The position numbers and the translations under genes are program-made. The notes beneath the pieces are model-generated. The model worked only from the letters and a program-made list of their open reading frames with translations, did no database searches and had not been told where the DNA came from. A stretch of DNA of 64,000 nt, taken from positions 1,174,950-1,238,949 of the forward strand of contig NW_024103729.1 of the NCBI RefSeq assembly GCF_003945595.2. Reading direction: 5' to 3'. Within the stretch, counting starts at the first letter, position 1. Each line of letters begins with the position of its first letter. This DNA comes from Pipra filicauda. Taxonomy: Eukaryota; Chordata; Aves; Passeriformes; Pipridae. Of this stretch, positions 1-12,244 are shown one piece after another.

Positions 1-3000
1 AATACACCAGTTTTACTACACAAGTCACACGGGAGACAATATATTAACTGTCCTATTGAGCAATGCAAACAGCGCAGAGTGTTTGGATTTCCAGCATCCT
101 TGAGCAGTGACTTTGCTATTATACTAACGATGCCCCAGTGAGTTATCATTTTCAGGTAGTAACAACTCTTGAAAATAACTCTTTCAGTCTAATTATATTG
201 TGGGATTAGAGAACGCCTTTCAGTGAAGATTCTTAGTCTCTGTAAACAGTTATAACTCCACAGGTTCCAGGAGGACTAATCCAATTTATACGCTGGACCT
301 ACCTCTCGCTTCCGTAAACCCCGTATTAAAGGTTATGTAATAATTAAGGATGAAGGAATAAAAAAGCCAAACACTTGATTCAGGCAATGACTTTGCACTT
401 ACTGAAATGAGGATGAACGGAATCAAGGTTCAAGAGATTAGTTATAACTAGGAGATTAGTTGGATGCAATAAAGCCCATATACATAACATGGAGAACTCA
501 TTGCCACATTTTGGAATAATGCATTTTAAATCTGGCAGTTCACTCTGAAGGCTCCAATCCTGCAAAGGATTCTTGATTCAAGTTTATGTGTTACAAATAA
601 TCCCACTGAAATCAGACTATTCACAGAGCAGACAGACAAGCAGAGTTTAACTACTGTACAAATTAGGGCTCTGGCCAGCAGAAAGTTCCCTGGATTCCAT
701 GCCTCCTTCAGACTTGACCTATAAACAAAAAGGAAAATGTTTGGCATTTTGCTTAGTAGAAATAGCCCTGTTTTTCAGTGGTTTTGGTTCTACTTCAAAG
801 AAAATCATCTATTCTTTCTCAAACAAATGTGATTTTCACAAGAAACCACATAAAGGTCTAATTCTCTATAAACATGGTTTCAATGCTTCTCCAAAATGGG
901 AAGAAAAATTCAATCACAATTGCCAAAATAAGGAAGCACATATAATTCATTTTCATTAATCCTGCTACAACTCCTGCCTGCAAACTCATTTGAAGCCTGT
1001 GTTCTAGATCAGAGCACAGTGTTAAAGCTGGCTCAAGGCACAGGGTTGTTAGGTGTCATATACCAAACGAAAAAAACATTCAATAAAGTTGCTGCCTTGC
1101 TCCAGCAAGAAAAATATTTTTCTCAACGTGAATACAGAGGACTAAGAAAGAGGGTGCTTTTAGCTCAAGTGTGTTTTAGATGAAACACACTATCCAGAGC
1201 CAGGGCACAAAGCCAACAACTACTAGATCAAGAACCTGAAATTTACATTTAATCAACCTCAAGTAGGAACAAGAAATCAATTTAACACTCTGTTTGCAGA
1301 ACATTTACTGTGGAATCATCTTGTATGATGCGGCACTGCTAAAATTACCCCCATAGAAATCAGCTGTTATTAAGGAAAGAGCAATGGCCAAAGAAAATAT
1401 GCCACAGAAGTCACAGAAATAGAACAAGGAATTTCTTTATTTTGTTTCCCAAAACTTCAAACGTAACCTTTGATAAGTTGAATGTTTGATCTTTTAGCTA
1501 CCAGCACAATTTCCTAGTTACTTTTATAAACTGGAGCTTTCAAACTCCTACCTACTCCCAGTGATCTCTGCATACTGGCTTATTTAATATTCCCTTAGCT
1601 TATCTCAAGTCTCAGTGCAGCAAGGCTTTTTAGTTGCTATGGCCCTAAGCACGGAACATGAAAGAAAAGGATATCTGGGAGTCTCATTCTATATTTTTCA
1701 TTTAAAAACAAGGCCTGGGAGCCTGAGGCATGTCCCCAGTCATTTTCAGTTGTTTTGGAGCTCCCACTTACACTTGGGGCATTCCATCTTCACAGGGTAC
1801 TTCTTCAAATATTCACTGAGACATGCAGAAATATCAAAGTTGTATCAGATGTGTAACACTGTTTCGGTAGGGGATGGGTTGTCTGTTTCCATGATTAGCA
1901 AAAGGGACTAAATTGTTAAATTGGTCAAAGAGGTCTTGCCTGAAATTTCATGTCCTAGTTTCCTATTAGTCACTGTGGTACAATGGTCCTAATCCCAGTA
2001 CTCATACAAACAGCATTTACTTTCCACAACCCAAGTAATTCCCAGCTCCTTCAGTACAGCACCGTTGCACTAATTAATCTCATTGCTGTCACAAGCCCAA
2101 CAAGAGCCGATAAGCACAATATGTTACATAAAGTATGAACAGACAGTGATGGAACATCACAGTCACACTGTTTGCTTTTGTTATTCTTAGTATAAAAAGC
2201 ACGATATCTCTGTGAGCACCTTTGAATTAATGTACTTGTATCATCTTAGGTTCACAGAAAATGAAACTTTGCTACAGTGCAAATCTTTTGGAGCTTTTCA
2301 CCTGAATTTCTCAAAGAAACTTACCTAATTATTACTCGTTTGAACTCAGCAATAACCGTGACATAGATACAAAGCACATGACAGATATTGCTGAGTGCTG
2401 TGGAACACAATTCAGAAATTATACAGACCATAACTCAGCAGATATTGCTACTACGTCAAGTATACTGCAGCACTCAGGAAACTTCAGCTTCTTCTCCACT
2501 GAGAGTTCTTAGTAGACATGTGCCTGAGCAGTTTAATGAAATAGGTATTTTATTAATGCTGCCAGAAAAAGAAAGCTTACTGTGAGAAGGAAAATATATA
2601 CTTGGGGTTTTATATGCAATTTAAATTTATAATAAAGCCCAAGAAGTTGTAAATTGTGCTCTGGTGTAGGGGAAGGCTACTCTCAAACTTTGAATTCCTT
2701 AGGGACGTGTAGAGGTGTTTTAGGGGCTCACTTTCTAATTCCAGTTTCTCCTCCTCAAACACGGGACATATTTGACCCCAACACATGCAAAACCCAAACT
2801 GTTACAAAGCTTCTTGGGTTTGTTATCTAATATTTACACACGGATCACACCATGGCAGATGAAGACCTAACAGGGCTGAGTACTGTGGGGTTTTGAAACA
2901 ATGTGAAAACACTAGACATTTATTATGCCTCTGCTTAACCTGTGGCTAACCTCCTTAGAGTTTGCTGTTCTTCAAAAAAATGGAGTTTCCCCATTTTTTT

Positions 3001-3112
3001 TACATCAGTGAAAAAAGAACACTGTTGTTCACCTGTCTTGGAAGCCTCTGCCAAATTTTCTGAATCTGCGGTTTAAGAAAACTCATAGTTTCAGTAAGTG
3101 CTACCACTTTTC

Positions 3113-3126
3113 TTTTTTTTTTTTTT
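3113..3126. repeat. Poly(T) run, 14 bases
   Basis: An uninterrupted run of T lies within a slightly longer pyrimidine stretch that begins near 3108. It could be a microsatellite or the reverse-strand tail of an old retroposed fragment. No flanking target-site duplication or recognisable retroposon body was found, so only the simple repeat is called. Confidence 0.85.
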
Positions 3127-3604
3127 GTCCTAAACATTGAATATTATACTCCCCTCAAAATCGGCCTCCTGCATGGGAGTTCTTGCTTTGTTCCAAATAT
3201 AGGACACAAACTGTTGTTGACATTTCTTGCCTCTTTTGCATCACTATTCTGGATTTCACCATCTGTATCAAGCAAAGAATCCAATAAAGGTTTCTTTTGA
3301 TCCCAGTTATATTCTAAAATGCTTTTAAAAATTGTTTTACCCTTTAACCATTGACATATTTCCATTAGTGTCCTTCATCAGATAAAGTTTTACTCCAATA
3401 ATATGTGTTTTAATGAGAATGTCTTTTGACCACTGTAATACATTATTTAGGCAAGACTGCTTTATCTGACTGTGGTTTTGATTAATACTTTTCACTTTAA
3501 AGGTATGACCCAAGCAGAAAGTTTCAGCAGTTTTTAGTCAGAGTTATCACACTCCAGCTATATTCTATTGTGCAAAGAAAGGCTAGTGAACTGTAATTAG
3601 GGAA

Positions 3605-3640
3605 TGTTTTTCTGAAGGAAATTGTTTTTCTGAAGGAAAT
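3605..3640. repeat. Exact 18-bp tandem duplication
   Basis: The 18-base unit TGTTTTTCTGAAGGAAAT occurs twice back to back, at 3605-3622 and 3623-3640, with no mismatch. The identity points to a fairly recent slippage or duplication event, because the surrounding sequence is not repetitive. There is no sign of function. The unit does not preserve any long reading frame. Confidence 0.95.
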
Positions 3641-6600
3641 CCAACTGACTTACTGGGCTTAGAACAAAACTTTACTGAGAAGCTACGTTTTATTTTTAAA
3701 ATATCTGATGAAACTGCTTAGTAATCCTGCCAGCATTCACCAACTATGTATAGCTATAGTTGTTATAACAAAAGTTTTCTTCATGCATATTACAGACTGG
3801 TGCTTGCAGCTCAGATTGTTCCCTAGGGAGGTTTGCTTGGGAAAATATAACTTAGTAACACAGACACAGTAAGTCTGCATGTATGTGGGTCTTAACCATA
3901 CACCTGAGAGTAGTGCTAGCAGGAATACTAAAACATGTCAGCCAGTAGTGATCTAACTTTAGGTCACACTGTCTATGGATGCAAAAGTAAAATGGAGTTA
4001 GATGTCAGGGACTAGCCCAAACACACTCTGAAGAATAGAGAGCTGAGGTTAATGAGAAATACATTTACATTTGGATATTTGTTATCACATTATAAAGCAG
4101 TGGAAACACCAAAAATTATCTCTATTCTCTTAAAACCAAGTTCATAAGGTTTCTTCTTCCTTCTTTTTTCTCCCCAGTAAGTCAAATGGAGATACAAGAA
4201 AAGAAATAAAGGAATGTTACAATGGAATAGATTGTCTTAAATTATAAACAAAGCATTTTGAAGGCTAGAAAAAACATTACATTTGTAGTGATGCATAGCT
4301 AAAAATTGTCACATTCCTATTGCTTTTTTTTCCTCTTATAAATAACTTAGCACTCACTTGATCCAATAGCCCTGCACATGAGAAATTTGCAGAATTTAGA
4401 AATCCATTGATGGCTTTTCATCTGTAAAACTATTTGATAGTATGTTTCATTTTAAAACATATTCACTTTAAGAGGATAATCATATCTTTGTATAAAGAGA
4501 AACCACCCAAACCTGAATCATCCAACATAACATTCACCAACTGATAAAGAAGAAAGCAAATGAAGAGGAAAATAGCTCATATTCACTACACATTGTATGC
4601 AAAACTCCATTTACTTGCTTTATGAGGGATTTTTGGAAGGTTTAAAGAAGCTGGAGTGATAGGTTAGTTTTGTATGCCAAATTAACCTAAAATCTTGCAA
4701 TAGGCAAATGGAGCATGTAACTAAATGTAATGCTTTAGTACTAGTTAAGGAGCAAATGTATCTTATTTATGGAGAGCTTTCCCACATGAAAAACACAGTG
4801 GAAAGACATTCATCATTGCTTGCTTTCCACAATTTGGTTTGATCTAATGCTCACATGAAAGAAATACTCTGGCAGCTTGGTCTTACAGAAAAGTAGATGC
4901 TTACTTTTAAGAGTATTTTTATTAAAGTCTAGTGAAAAAACTTGTCTGTGTAGTGCAAGTGGGGCACTACCAAAAGCTACACATACTATTATTCCTAATA
5001 GTTATTATTCTGCATTCAGATTCTTACAATTTCATTTGTCATCAGTGTATGGGGAATCAAAATTCAAAAGACAAAGCCTTTTTGTAAAGCTAACACCTTG
5101 CCATCTTTCTGAGCATTCTCAGTGTGGGAATTCCTAAAACACAAAGTTTGGTTTTTTTCTTTCGTGCAAACTGGTAAAAATAGACAGAATCACTTAGGGT
5201 TTCTTTTAAGAGAGATCACAATATCATTTTACTAATAAAACAGTCTTTCATGCAAAAACTTCAAATGAATTTGCCTAATTTGCCCTAGGACCAACTTGAA
5301 CTTTTGGCACCCAGTGTTCCTTGTCAAGGAGATCACAGGCCTGCTACCCCTTAATACTTCTGCTCATATTGTTTGTTTTAATCTCCACCCACCCTGGCTT
5401 CATCCAATGCCCTCCAGTTACTATTGCTGGAAAAAACAGCAACAACTACTCCCTCTATCCATTCTTTGCACGTTGCTAATGGTTCTATAGTGTGCTATCA
5501 TATGCCTGTTTATTGAGTTTAGAGAGCTCAGGCTCTTCACTCAGGCACCAAACTAAGCACATTAACTTTGGTGTTTTAACTGCACCTTGCCCCACCTCCT
5601 TTTTTGTTATAATCTTTGTGTGTGACAAATTGGAAAAAAAAAAAATAAAAGCCTTTCCCAACAATCAGTATTTACCTCTTATAAAAATTCTAAAATTTCT
5701 AGTAAATGAAAAATATCAAGAAAAAAGAGGAAAGGGAAGGTTTTTCTGATGCGTAGGGGATAAGAGCCACTCTACTTTCTTGATGTAATTTCCATAGGAC
5801 TTTCCAATAGTTCCAGCCTTCACTAGCTCTACAATGCAGCAAACCCAGCACAGAGAGCTACTTCTAGTTTGGATATTCTATTTTATTCGTTCCGCTCTTG
5901 AGCATCCTATGTTTTTTTATTCCTTCTCTCATTCCCAGTTGCTTCATGTTCTCTGAAGACTATAAGTGATCTTTCACTTAGGTCAATAATTAAAATAACT
6001 CCTTTTTAAAAGTGGAAGGGGAAAAAGATGATGAACACAGATATAATACACCTGGAAGAAAAACTCTTAAAAGGTAGAGGTCTTAGACAGCAAATTTGCT
6101 TATTTGAATGCATTTATTCTTTCAATCATCAACTAGCTTTGAATTTGCAAATTATCTTAAGGCACTTGTGCAAGCTGACAGCCAGAGGAAAGACACCATC
6201 CCAAGAGCAGGCTAATTATCCCCATGGCCAAAGATTTCCAAACTTGAAAGGAAAACAGTAAGAGAAAAAAAAAAAACAGAAATGAGAGACTGGCTGTTCA
6301 TCAGTTCTATTCTTAGTGAATCTTTGATGAAATGGTTTAAACACTTTGAAGTGAAAGGATCTTGATCACCACAATGGCTGATGCAGTTAAACTGTTTATA
6401 GTGAAGGGAGACATCACAGATAATTCCTATTCACAAGACTGAAATCAAGTCTTCTAAAATGAAAAAAATAAAAAGTTACTTTTATTCTTATAAGCTTACC
6501 AATTTCTGATTCTCAGGTAATTGACAAAATGGTTTATAACATTTCTACAACAAAGAGCATGATTCTATAGTGAAAGATGTAGTCAGGGAGAGAGTGACTT

Positions 6601-6794
6601 TTAAAAAATCCAAGCCAAACCTGTACTTATTATCCACAGAAAAAGGAAAGAAAGTAAAGGTTCCTGCTAAAAGTCAAAAAAGGACTAAGTTAATAATGTG
6701 AAGTCCCTTGAGTAATTCCTAATTCGACTATAAGCATAACTCAAATATAAGATTTGCATGATGCCCTCAAGTGTCATTATTGCTGCTTGATTGT

Positions 6795-6810
6795 ATTAAT
6801 TAATGCATTA
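6795..6810. other. Overlapping AT-rich palindromes with homeobox-type cores
   Basis: ATTAATTAAT at 6795-6804 is a perfect palindrome and overlaps a second perfect palindrome, TAATGCATTA, at 6801-6810. Both contain TAAT cores of the kind bound by homeodomain proteins. This is what the sequence shows. That it is a regulatory element is only an inference, since short AT palindromes are frequent by chance in A+T-rich DNA. The flanks (about 6740-6960) look less simple and could be conserved non-coding sequence. Confidence 0.35.
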
Positions 6811-7885
6811 CCAGCATCAGCTAGATAAACATTGGTTCCTGCTTTGTGAATGATTCCTTAAATTGAAAGGCAGTGCAGGATTTTGTGAAAACAAGTTATT
6901 GTTGTGTTTACTCCAGTAAGCTCGTAGCTCACTATAATTATATAGTAATATAAAGAATTTGCATTTCTAATGACTTGGGGTTTTTTCCCTTCAGACTATC
7001 TCCTTCTGCATTTTCAACTGTCATAATCAGTCTGAGAGGATTGTCTCAAGGATAACAAGGCAGAATGGAAAATTCAAACCAACTACATAGACAGCAAGAT
7101 GATTTTCATTAGATTTGGTAGGATACAGCTACACTTTGTTCTTTCACCCACACTGATAAATACTCTCATTGTGTATGGTAATCAGACTGGGAAAAGGTAC
7201 AGAAAATGGAAGTCAGATTTAAACTACATTTCTGAATAATTACATCAAGATGTGCCACTTACTAAGGTGGGGTTTTTTTTTCCTAACTGAAAAACATTAA
7301 AGAAAGTGCACAGTAATTATTTTTCTTAGAGGATGCAAATCTTTATACTGACATGAAAAGAAATGGAACAGTATATGTACTATAAGAGATATTAACAGGC
7401 ACCCCAAGGACAGTAGTACACAGTATCTCACAATACTTCAGAAGGGAAGGGAAATCAAAGCAATCAGAATACAGCAAACAAGTTTTTCAATAGGCTCCTT
7501 CTGTTTTACAGGCTTGAGCAGAAAGGTTCTGAGACCTTCCAAGACAGGGAAGGCACCAGCACACACAATTCCCCCTGGACACAGAGATTACAGCCACAGT
7601 CCTATTGATTTTGATGAGGCTATTATGTACTGAATGAATGCTGTTTGATTTAATGAGACTTTTTATAGATATAAAGTGCTTTCCTTAATTGTAACGGGTA
7701 GAATGTAGGTAAGAGAACAGTACTGGATCCTCAGTCTTTTTGTGTACAGGAAAGAGGAATTTCCTGAGCTCCAGGACTTAAATGTGCCACCCCATCAGGG
7801 AGATAGGAAGTGCTCTTTCATCTTTGACATTAGGATGGTTTTTTCCTAATATTATTTCTGAACAAAGCATCCTTCATCTATGTTT

Positions 7886-7916
7886 AAAAAAGAAAACAAA
7901 ACAAAACACACAAAAC
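7886..7916. repeat. Short A-rich AAAAC-type tract
   Basis: A run of A broken by single C and G residues, made of AAAC/AAAAC units. It is of the same compositional type as the larger tracts at 18.8, 38.6 and 56.3 kb. It is a low-complexity repeat with no coding meaning. Confidence 0.8.
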
Positions 7917-10304
7917 TGTCATCTTTTAATGCCTTTTAGTTTTTACTTCAAAATACTTAGTTATCCTTACCACCTGACATGACTCCATTACAAATGATGA
8001 AAAAAATTTTTAGTCTTTTGACTAAGCCTGTTATACCACAAAACTTTATTTCTATTCCTGAATCTCAATTTGATATAGGACTACAGTACAATTATAGCAA
8101 GTTCTATCCAAGAAAAGATAATTTACTGAGATTAAATTGCATCACATTCATCATACAAACTCTAGATGCACTTACTACTCAAAATCTCAGTTGAAGTTTG
8201 TTTAAAGTAAAAAACATACAAACAAAATGAACAATTATTTGAAGTATAAATTTAAAAATGTACCAATATTGAAAGTCTGTTTACCTGGGTAGGAAATGGA
8301 AATGAAAAGACAAGTGTTAAGCAATGACTAGTGCAGAACACAACATGTAGAACACAGGGGTTTCCTCTCCGTGCACTGAGCATGGGAAGCAACATGTGAA
8401 TAGATTCAACTCTATGATGACAATTTAAAGAATACAGCAAGTCTAACACATTTCAGCCTTCATCCTTCTTTCTACAGAGCTTATATAATCACCAATAAAT
8501 ACTAGTACATGTTAGTAATCTAATCAAGCTTTTCTTGATGTATATGTTTCACAGATCCTTCTCTACAAAACACAGTATCATGACACACAGGATAATTTAC
8601 ACTGAAATATACTAACAGAATTCCATCAATCTAAGAGATTTCCATCCATTCCTATTGTAATTTAAGTTCATTCAGCAATTGTTACAATAACCTTCAAACT
8701 CCTTGTAAAAGTGACAGATTTTCTGTGCTGGTTATAAAAAAGGAAGAAGAACCCAGCACCCCAACGCCAGTTCTTAACACAAACAATTCCTTAAATAAAC
8801 ATGAAAAAAACTACTTCATTGACTTAATTAACATGCTATAAGAATTATGGTATTCATTCTGATTTTGCATCTTAAATTGACCACGCTTGAGGAAATACCC
8901 AAGGTAAACCACTAATTTTTACCTTTGCTACAGGGCTGCTGCCAAGGAAATGCATTCTTACAGACAAATCACAGTCTCAGCTTCTATCGGCTTCTTTTGG
9001 ATACAGCAATCGAGATTATTAAATGCTTAAATAACTAGAGGAGTCAAACCACTTAGTATGTAACATTCTGACCAAGTCAGAACACAAACATGAAATTCAA
9101 GTTAAAATGTTCTTCTTCTCCCTCTAGAACGGTCTAGTCCCAGAAATTTCATTTCCCATTAAGTAAAGAATACAGAATATGCTACATATGTTTTCAATAG
9201 CTACTAACTCAAGGGAATTAGTGAGTAATAGATCATTTAAATTCAAAAAGACAGAATTTCCCTTTTAAGCCAGCACTCCAAATAGAATTATTTGAAATGA
9301 TGAAAGGAAAGAGAATCACTTCAATCTTTTTCACTAACTGGATGAGCTCCAACAGGTAAAAGACTAATAAGGCCTTTGGTGCATAACTAACCAAACCTCT
9401 CCCCGGCAACAATTACAGCAGCTGCCTGAGACTTGGAATTGTGCCACTGGAAAATGGAAAGACACTCATGGCATAAAGAAAAACTTGACTTCCTTTTACA
9501 GAGAGAGATTTTTGCTGCACCTGCAGAGCCTGAGCAACTGCAAAGCCCTCAAGGCACACCGTGACTTTGAGGCCATAGCCAGGGGTACCCCACTGCATTC
9601 CCTGAGATACGCTGGCATATCCAGACCCCTACAGGAATGAAGTTTCAGGAGATGGGAGGGAGTGAGAGACTGATGGCAAAACCCACTGACAAGTGCTGTC
9701 TGATTTCCCAGGCGGGAGAAAAAGCCTTCATTCACCATGGTTTCTAATTGGAAAATTTCCTTTATCCCTCTTACAGTGTATTTCTGTATCTCATTTGCTA
9801 TTTTGCTTAACACAAGCCAAGTTGGAGCATCATCTGTGTTTTAGTGCTTTCTTCTCAGCTAGGAAGACCTGTAATTGTACATGTTTCTATTCATATGAAG
9901 GATTTAATGAGCTTCCAATAAAATCTGCTATCAAAGGCAAATATGCAAGCCATAAGCACAAAAAGAATGTGTGCACCTCAGTTAAATTTCAAATACCCTG
10001 AGGACCCATATGAACTTTCACTCTGTCCTGTGTCTGTCTAATGTAGAACAATACATAAAAATGAACCAACTAAAATCCAAGCCTTTTACTTGCTTAAAAC
10101 TCAAGTTCATCCAATGGAAGAGCTTTTACACTGCCATGCCAGTGTGCTCCATGTAATGATAGCAAGAGTAGAACAGAATTGCCCTTAAACCTTCTGACTA
10201 TAATAAACAGAATGTTGAAGGAATAAACTTGATGCAGAATAAAACCCCTCCCCAATCTGTTTTATATGCTAAGTAAAAACAAAGAGCATAAATAAAACTT
10301 AATT

Positions 10305-10340
10305 AAACAAACAAAACCCCCAAAACCCACAAACAACAAA
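10305..10340. repeat. A/C-rich AAAC/AAACCCC low-complexity tract
   Basis: Composed almost wholly of A and C in AAAC, AAAACCCC and AACAAC units. It resembles the other A/C tracts in the window and is presumably of the same origin. Confidence 0.8.
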
Positions 10341-10962
10341 TTTGAACTAAAAACACTGAAAGATTAATTTCCCAACTATTTTTACAGCATTCATTCATCT
10401 TTTTCAACTTCTAGCTTGTTATTTCATATTTCCAGAGAATGAGTGTCACAGTTCAAAAATTACCACAAAAGAATATGTTTCTTATGGGCCCAGTCAATTT
10501 TACGAAGTTATGGATAAAAGGAGCAACTGGAGAATATTCTTACTAGAAGGGTAAGCAGCAGAAAGCTGTGCTGTGGGAAGCCTCTTGTACCCTGCCTTAG
10601 CTGCTCTGTGATCAGAAGGAAGGCTGTTTTCTCTCGGGTGAACGAGGCAGAACAAACTAACTGAGCAGAGGCTCCATCTCCTGCTTCGGAGGGTTTTTAA
10701 TGCAGTACAGGGAAATGTAGTAAATTATGGTCTGTTTACTGAAGTAGCTGTTAAATCACTTAACAGTGAAATTCCCTGTAAAAGATGCAGTTGAAATATT
10801 ATCACAGACATGCAAAAATTACCTCCTCAACTTGCTTTGGTTTCCAATAATGTCAGAATTTTTAAGTATCTAGGTGTGGAGAAACATCAGCCTTCTCTTA
10901 CTAATTGCTAAACATGGTCAGCATTAAGTCCTATGTACTTTGGCAGATTACTTACATCTTCT

Positions 10963-11052
10963 GGGTTGTTTTTTTGGTGTTCTAGTTTTAGGTGTTGTTT
11001 TTTTGGTGGGTTTGTTTTTGTTTGTTTTTTTTTTTTGGTTTTTAAAAAAAAA
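10963..11052. repeat. T/G-rich low-complexity tract (A/C-rich on the minus strand)
   Basis: About 90 bases built from TTTTTTTGG, GTTTTTG and poly(T) units, ending in a T-to-A switch (GGTTTTTAAAAAAAAA). On the minus strand this is the same AAACC-type texture found at 18.8, 38.6 and 56.3 kb. Because such tracts occur on both strands, they look like expanded simple sequence or decayed retroposon tails. No retroposon body is recognisable beside it. Confidence 0.85.
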
Positions 11053-11986
11053 TTATATTAATATATCTGCTAAATAACTTCTGTGTCTTTCAAGTAGTTT
11101 AACCTCCAGTTCTCCCATAAATATCCATGATAAATCTGTTGCAGTCTAACCAATAACAACAGGAACTATTTGACAAAGGAAAGAAAAATTTTACAAAAGA
11201 CATAGTTCAGTTCAATGCAATTTGGCTGTCATACTGTGACCAGTCAGCTGTGTTTTACATGGCAGTGTACATTCATTTCCACGTGGACTTTATTCATAAC
11301 CTACATCTATACTCCAGCAACATGGAAATGCTCTTCTGCTTGAAGAACTACATTTTTAAAACAGAGCAGAGTGTGATGAAAACATCATATTTTGCTCTTA
11401 CTGCTAATATATTTTTAAAAAGAAAAAAATCAATGATAAAGTAATTTCCTTGACTCCTAGGGGAAGAGGTATGCAAGCTCCACATGATTATCTGGATGAC
11501 CTCAAATTCTTCTTTGATGTCTTTTCACTTATAATCAGACTAAAATTTGGCATTTAAGATCGATGATATAGACCTTTTTTGCAGGTTGCTGCTATACTGC
11601 CTCTCTCTTACTTTCCCATATTTCATAGAACAGAAGAGGAACATATTTTGAGTTCTACAGAACTCCACTTTCACTGTCAGTGAAATTGCATGTGATTTGA
11701 CAAACATGAATTTGATTATATTCCAGCATCCACCAGACCTTCAAGAATCTGGGATAAACATATTAGAAGGGCATTCTCCCTAATAGCACAATCTCAGAAA
11801 TCTTCTAGAAAGCCTACTTACACTTCTAGACAGTGTAAAGACAGAAATTAGGACACTTCATAAAAATCCAGTGAGAGTGGAATTATGTAATAGTCAATAA
11901 AATGACTAATAAAACACATGCTCATTAGAAATCATATCAATATCTATATTCTTTTATGCTTCAAAGTTAAAAAAACCACCTAACTG

Positions 11987-12000
11987 AATTAGTACTAATT
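11987..12000. other. Perfect 14-bp AT-rich palindrome
   Basis: AATTAGTACTAATT reads identically on both strands. Within the next 100 bases further TAAT-type cores occur (near 12023 and 12083), giving a loose cluster of possible homeodomain sites. The palindrome is directly visible. Any regulatory role is inference. Confidence 0.5.
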
Positions 12001-12207
12001 AATACTTTACATTAACGTCTTTGCTAATTCGGGGAGTCTGGTGATTTACAAATTACCAGCTACCACTCATACATATTCTTGTCTAATTAAGGCTGATAAC
12101 TCACATTGTGTGCAGATGCCTACATCAGCCCCTTTCAGATGAGAAGGAAAGTTCTTCCACTGATCATCTTCCAATCATTTTGTCACAAATAAAGTCATGG
12201 AATTATG

Positions 12208-12244
12208 ATATAATGGAAAACTCATAATGATTTTTCCATTATAT
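12208..12244. repeat. Hairpin-forming inverted repeat with 13-bp perfect arms
   Basis: ATATAATGGAAAA at 12208-12220 is the exact reverse complement of TTTTCCATTATAT at 12232-12244, separated by 11 bases. It is the longest perfect short-spaced inverted repeat I found in the window. The arms are A+T-rich, so a stable RNA product is not obvious. It could be a remnant of a small foldback element, a cruciform-prone site, or chance. No flanking target-site duplication is clear. Confidence 0.8.

Larger units (their letters stand above)
1..10962. other. Non-coding stretch without recognised genes
   Basis: This is ordinary A+T-rich vertebrate-type sequence. All open frames are short (at most about 105 codons), overlap frames on the other strand, and show no domain or signature I recognise. 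The stretch contains a T14 run at 3113-3126, an exact 18-bp tandem duplication at 3605-3640, an AT palindrome cluster near 6800, and small A/C-rich tracts at 7886-7916 and 10305-10340. I see no RNA gene and no recognisable transposon. An intron or intergenic DNA is the likeliest reading. Confidence 0.7.

Noticed and set aside
9496..9813. 105-codon minus-strand frame
   Set aside because: Overlapped by a 102-codon plus-strand frame and without any familiar signature.
10666..10712. Possible second CR1 fragment (GAGGCTCCATC followed by GGAGGGTTTTTAA)
   Set aside because: Only short, interrupted resemblance to CR1 3'-region wording. Not enough to call without alignment.
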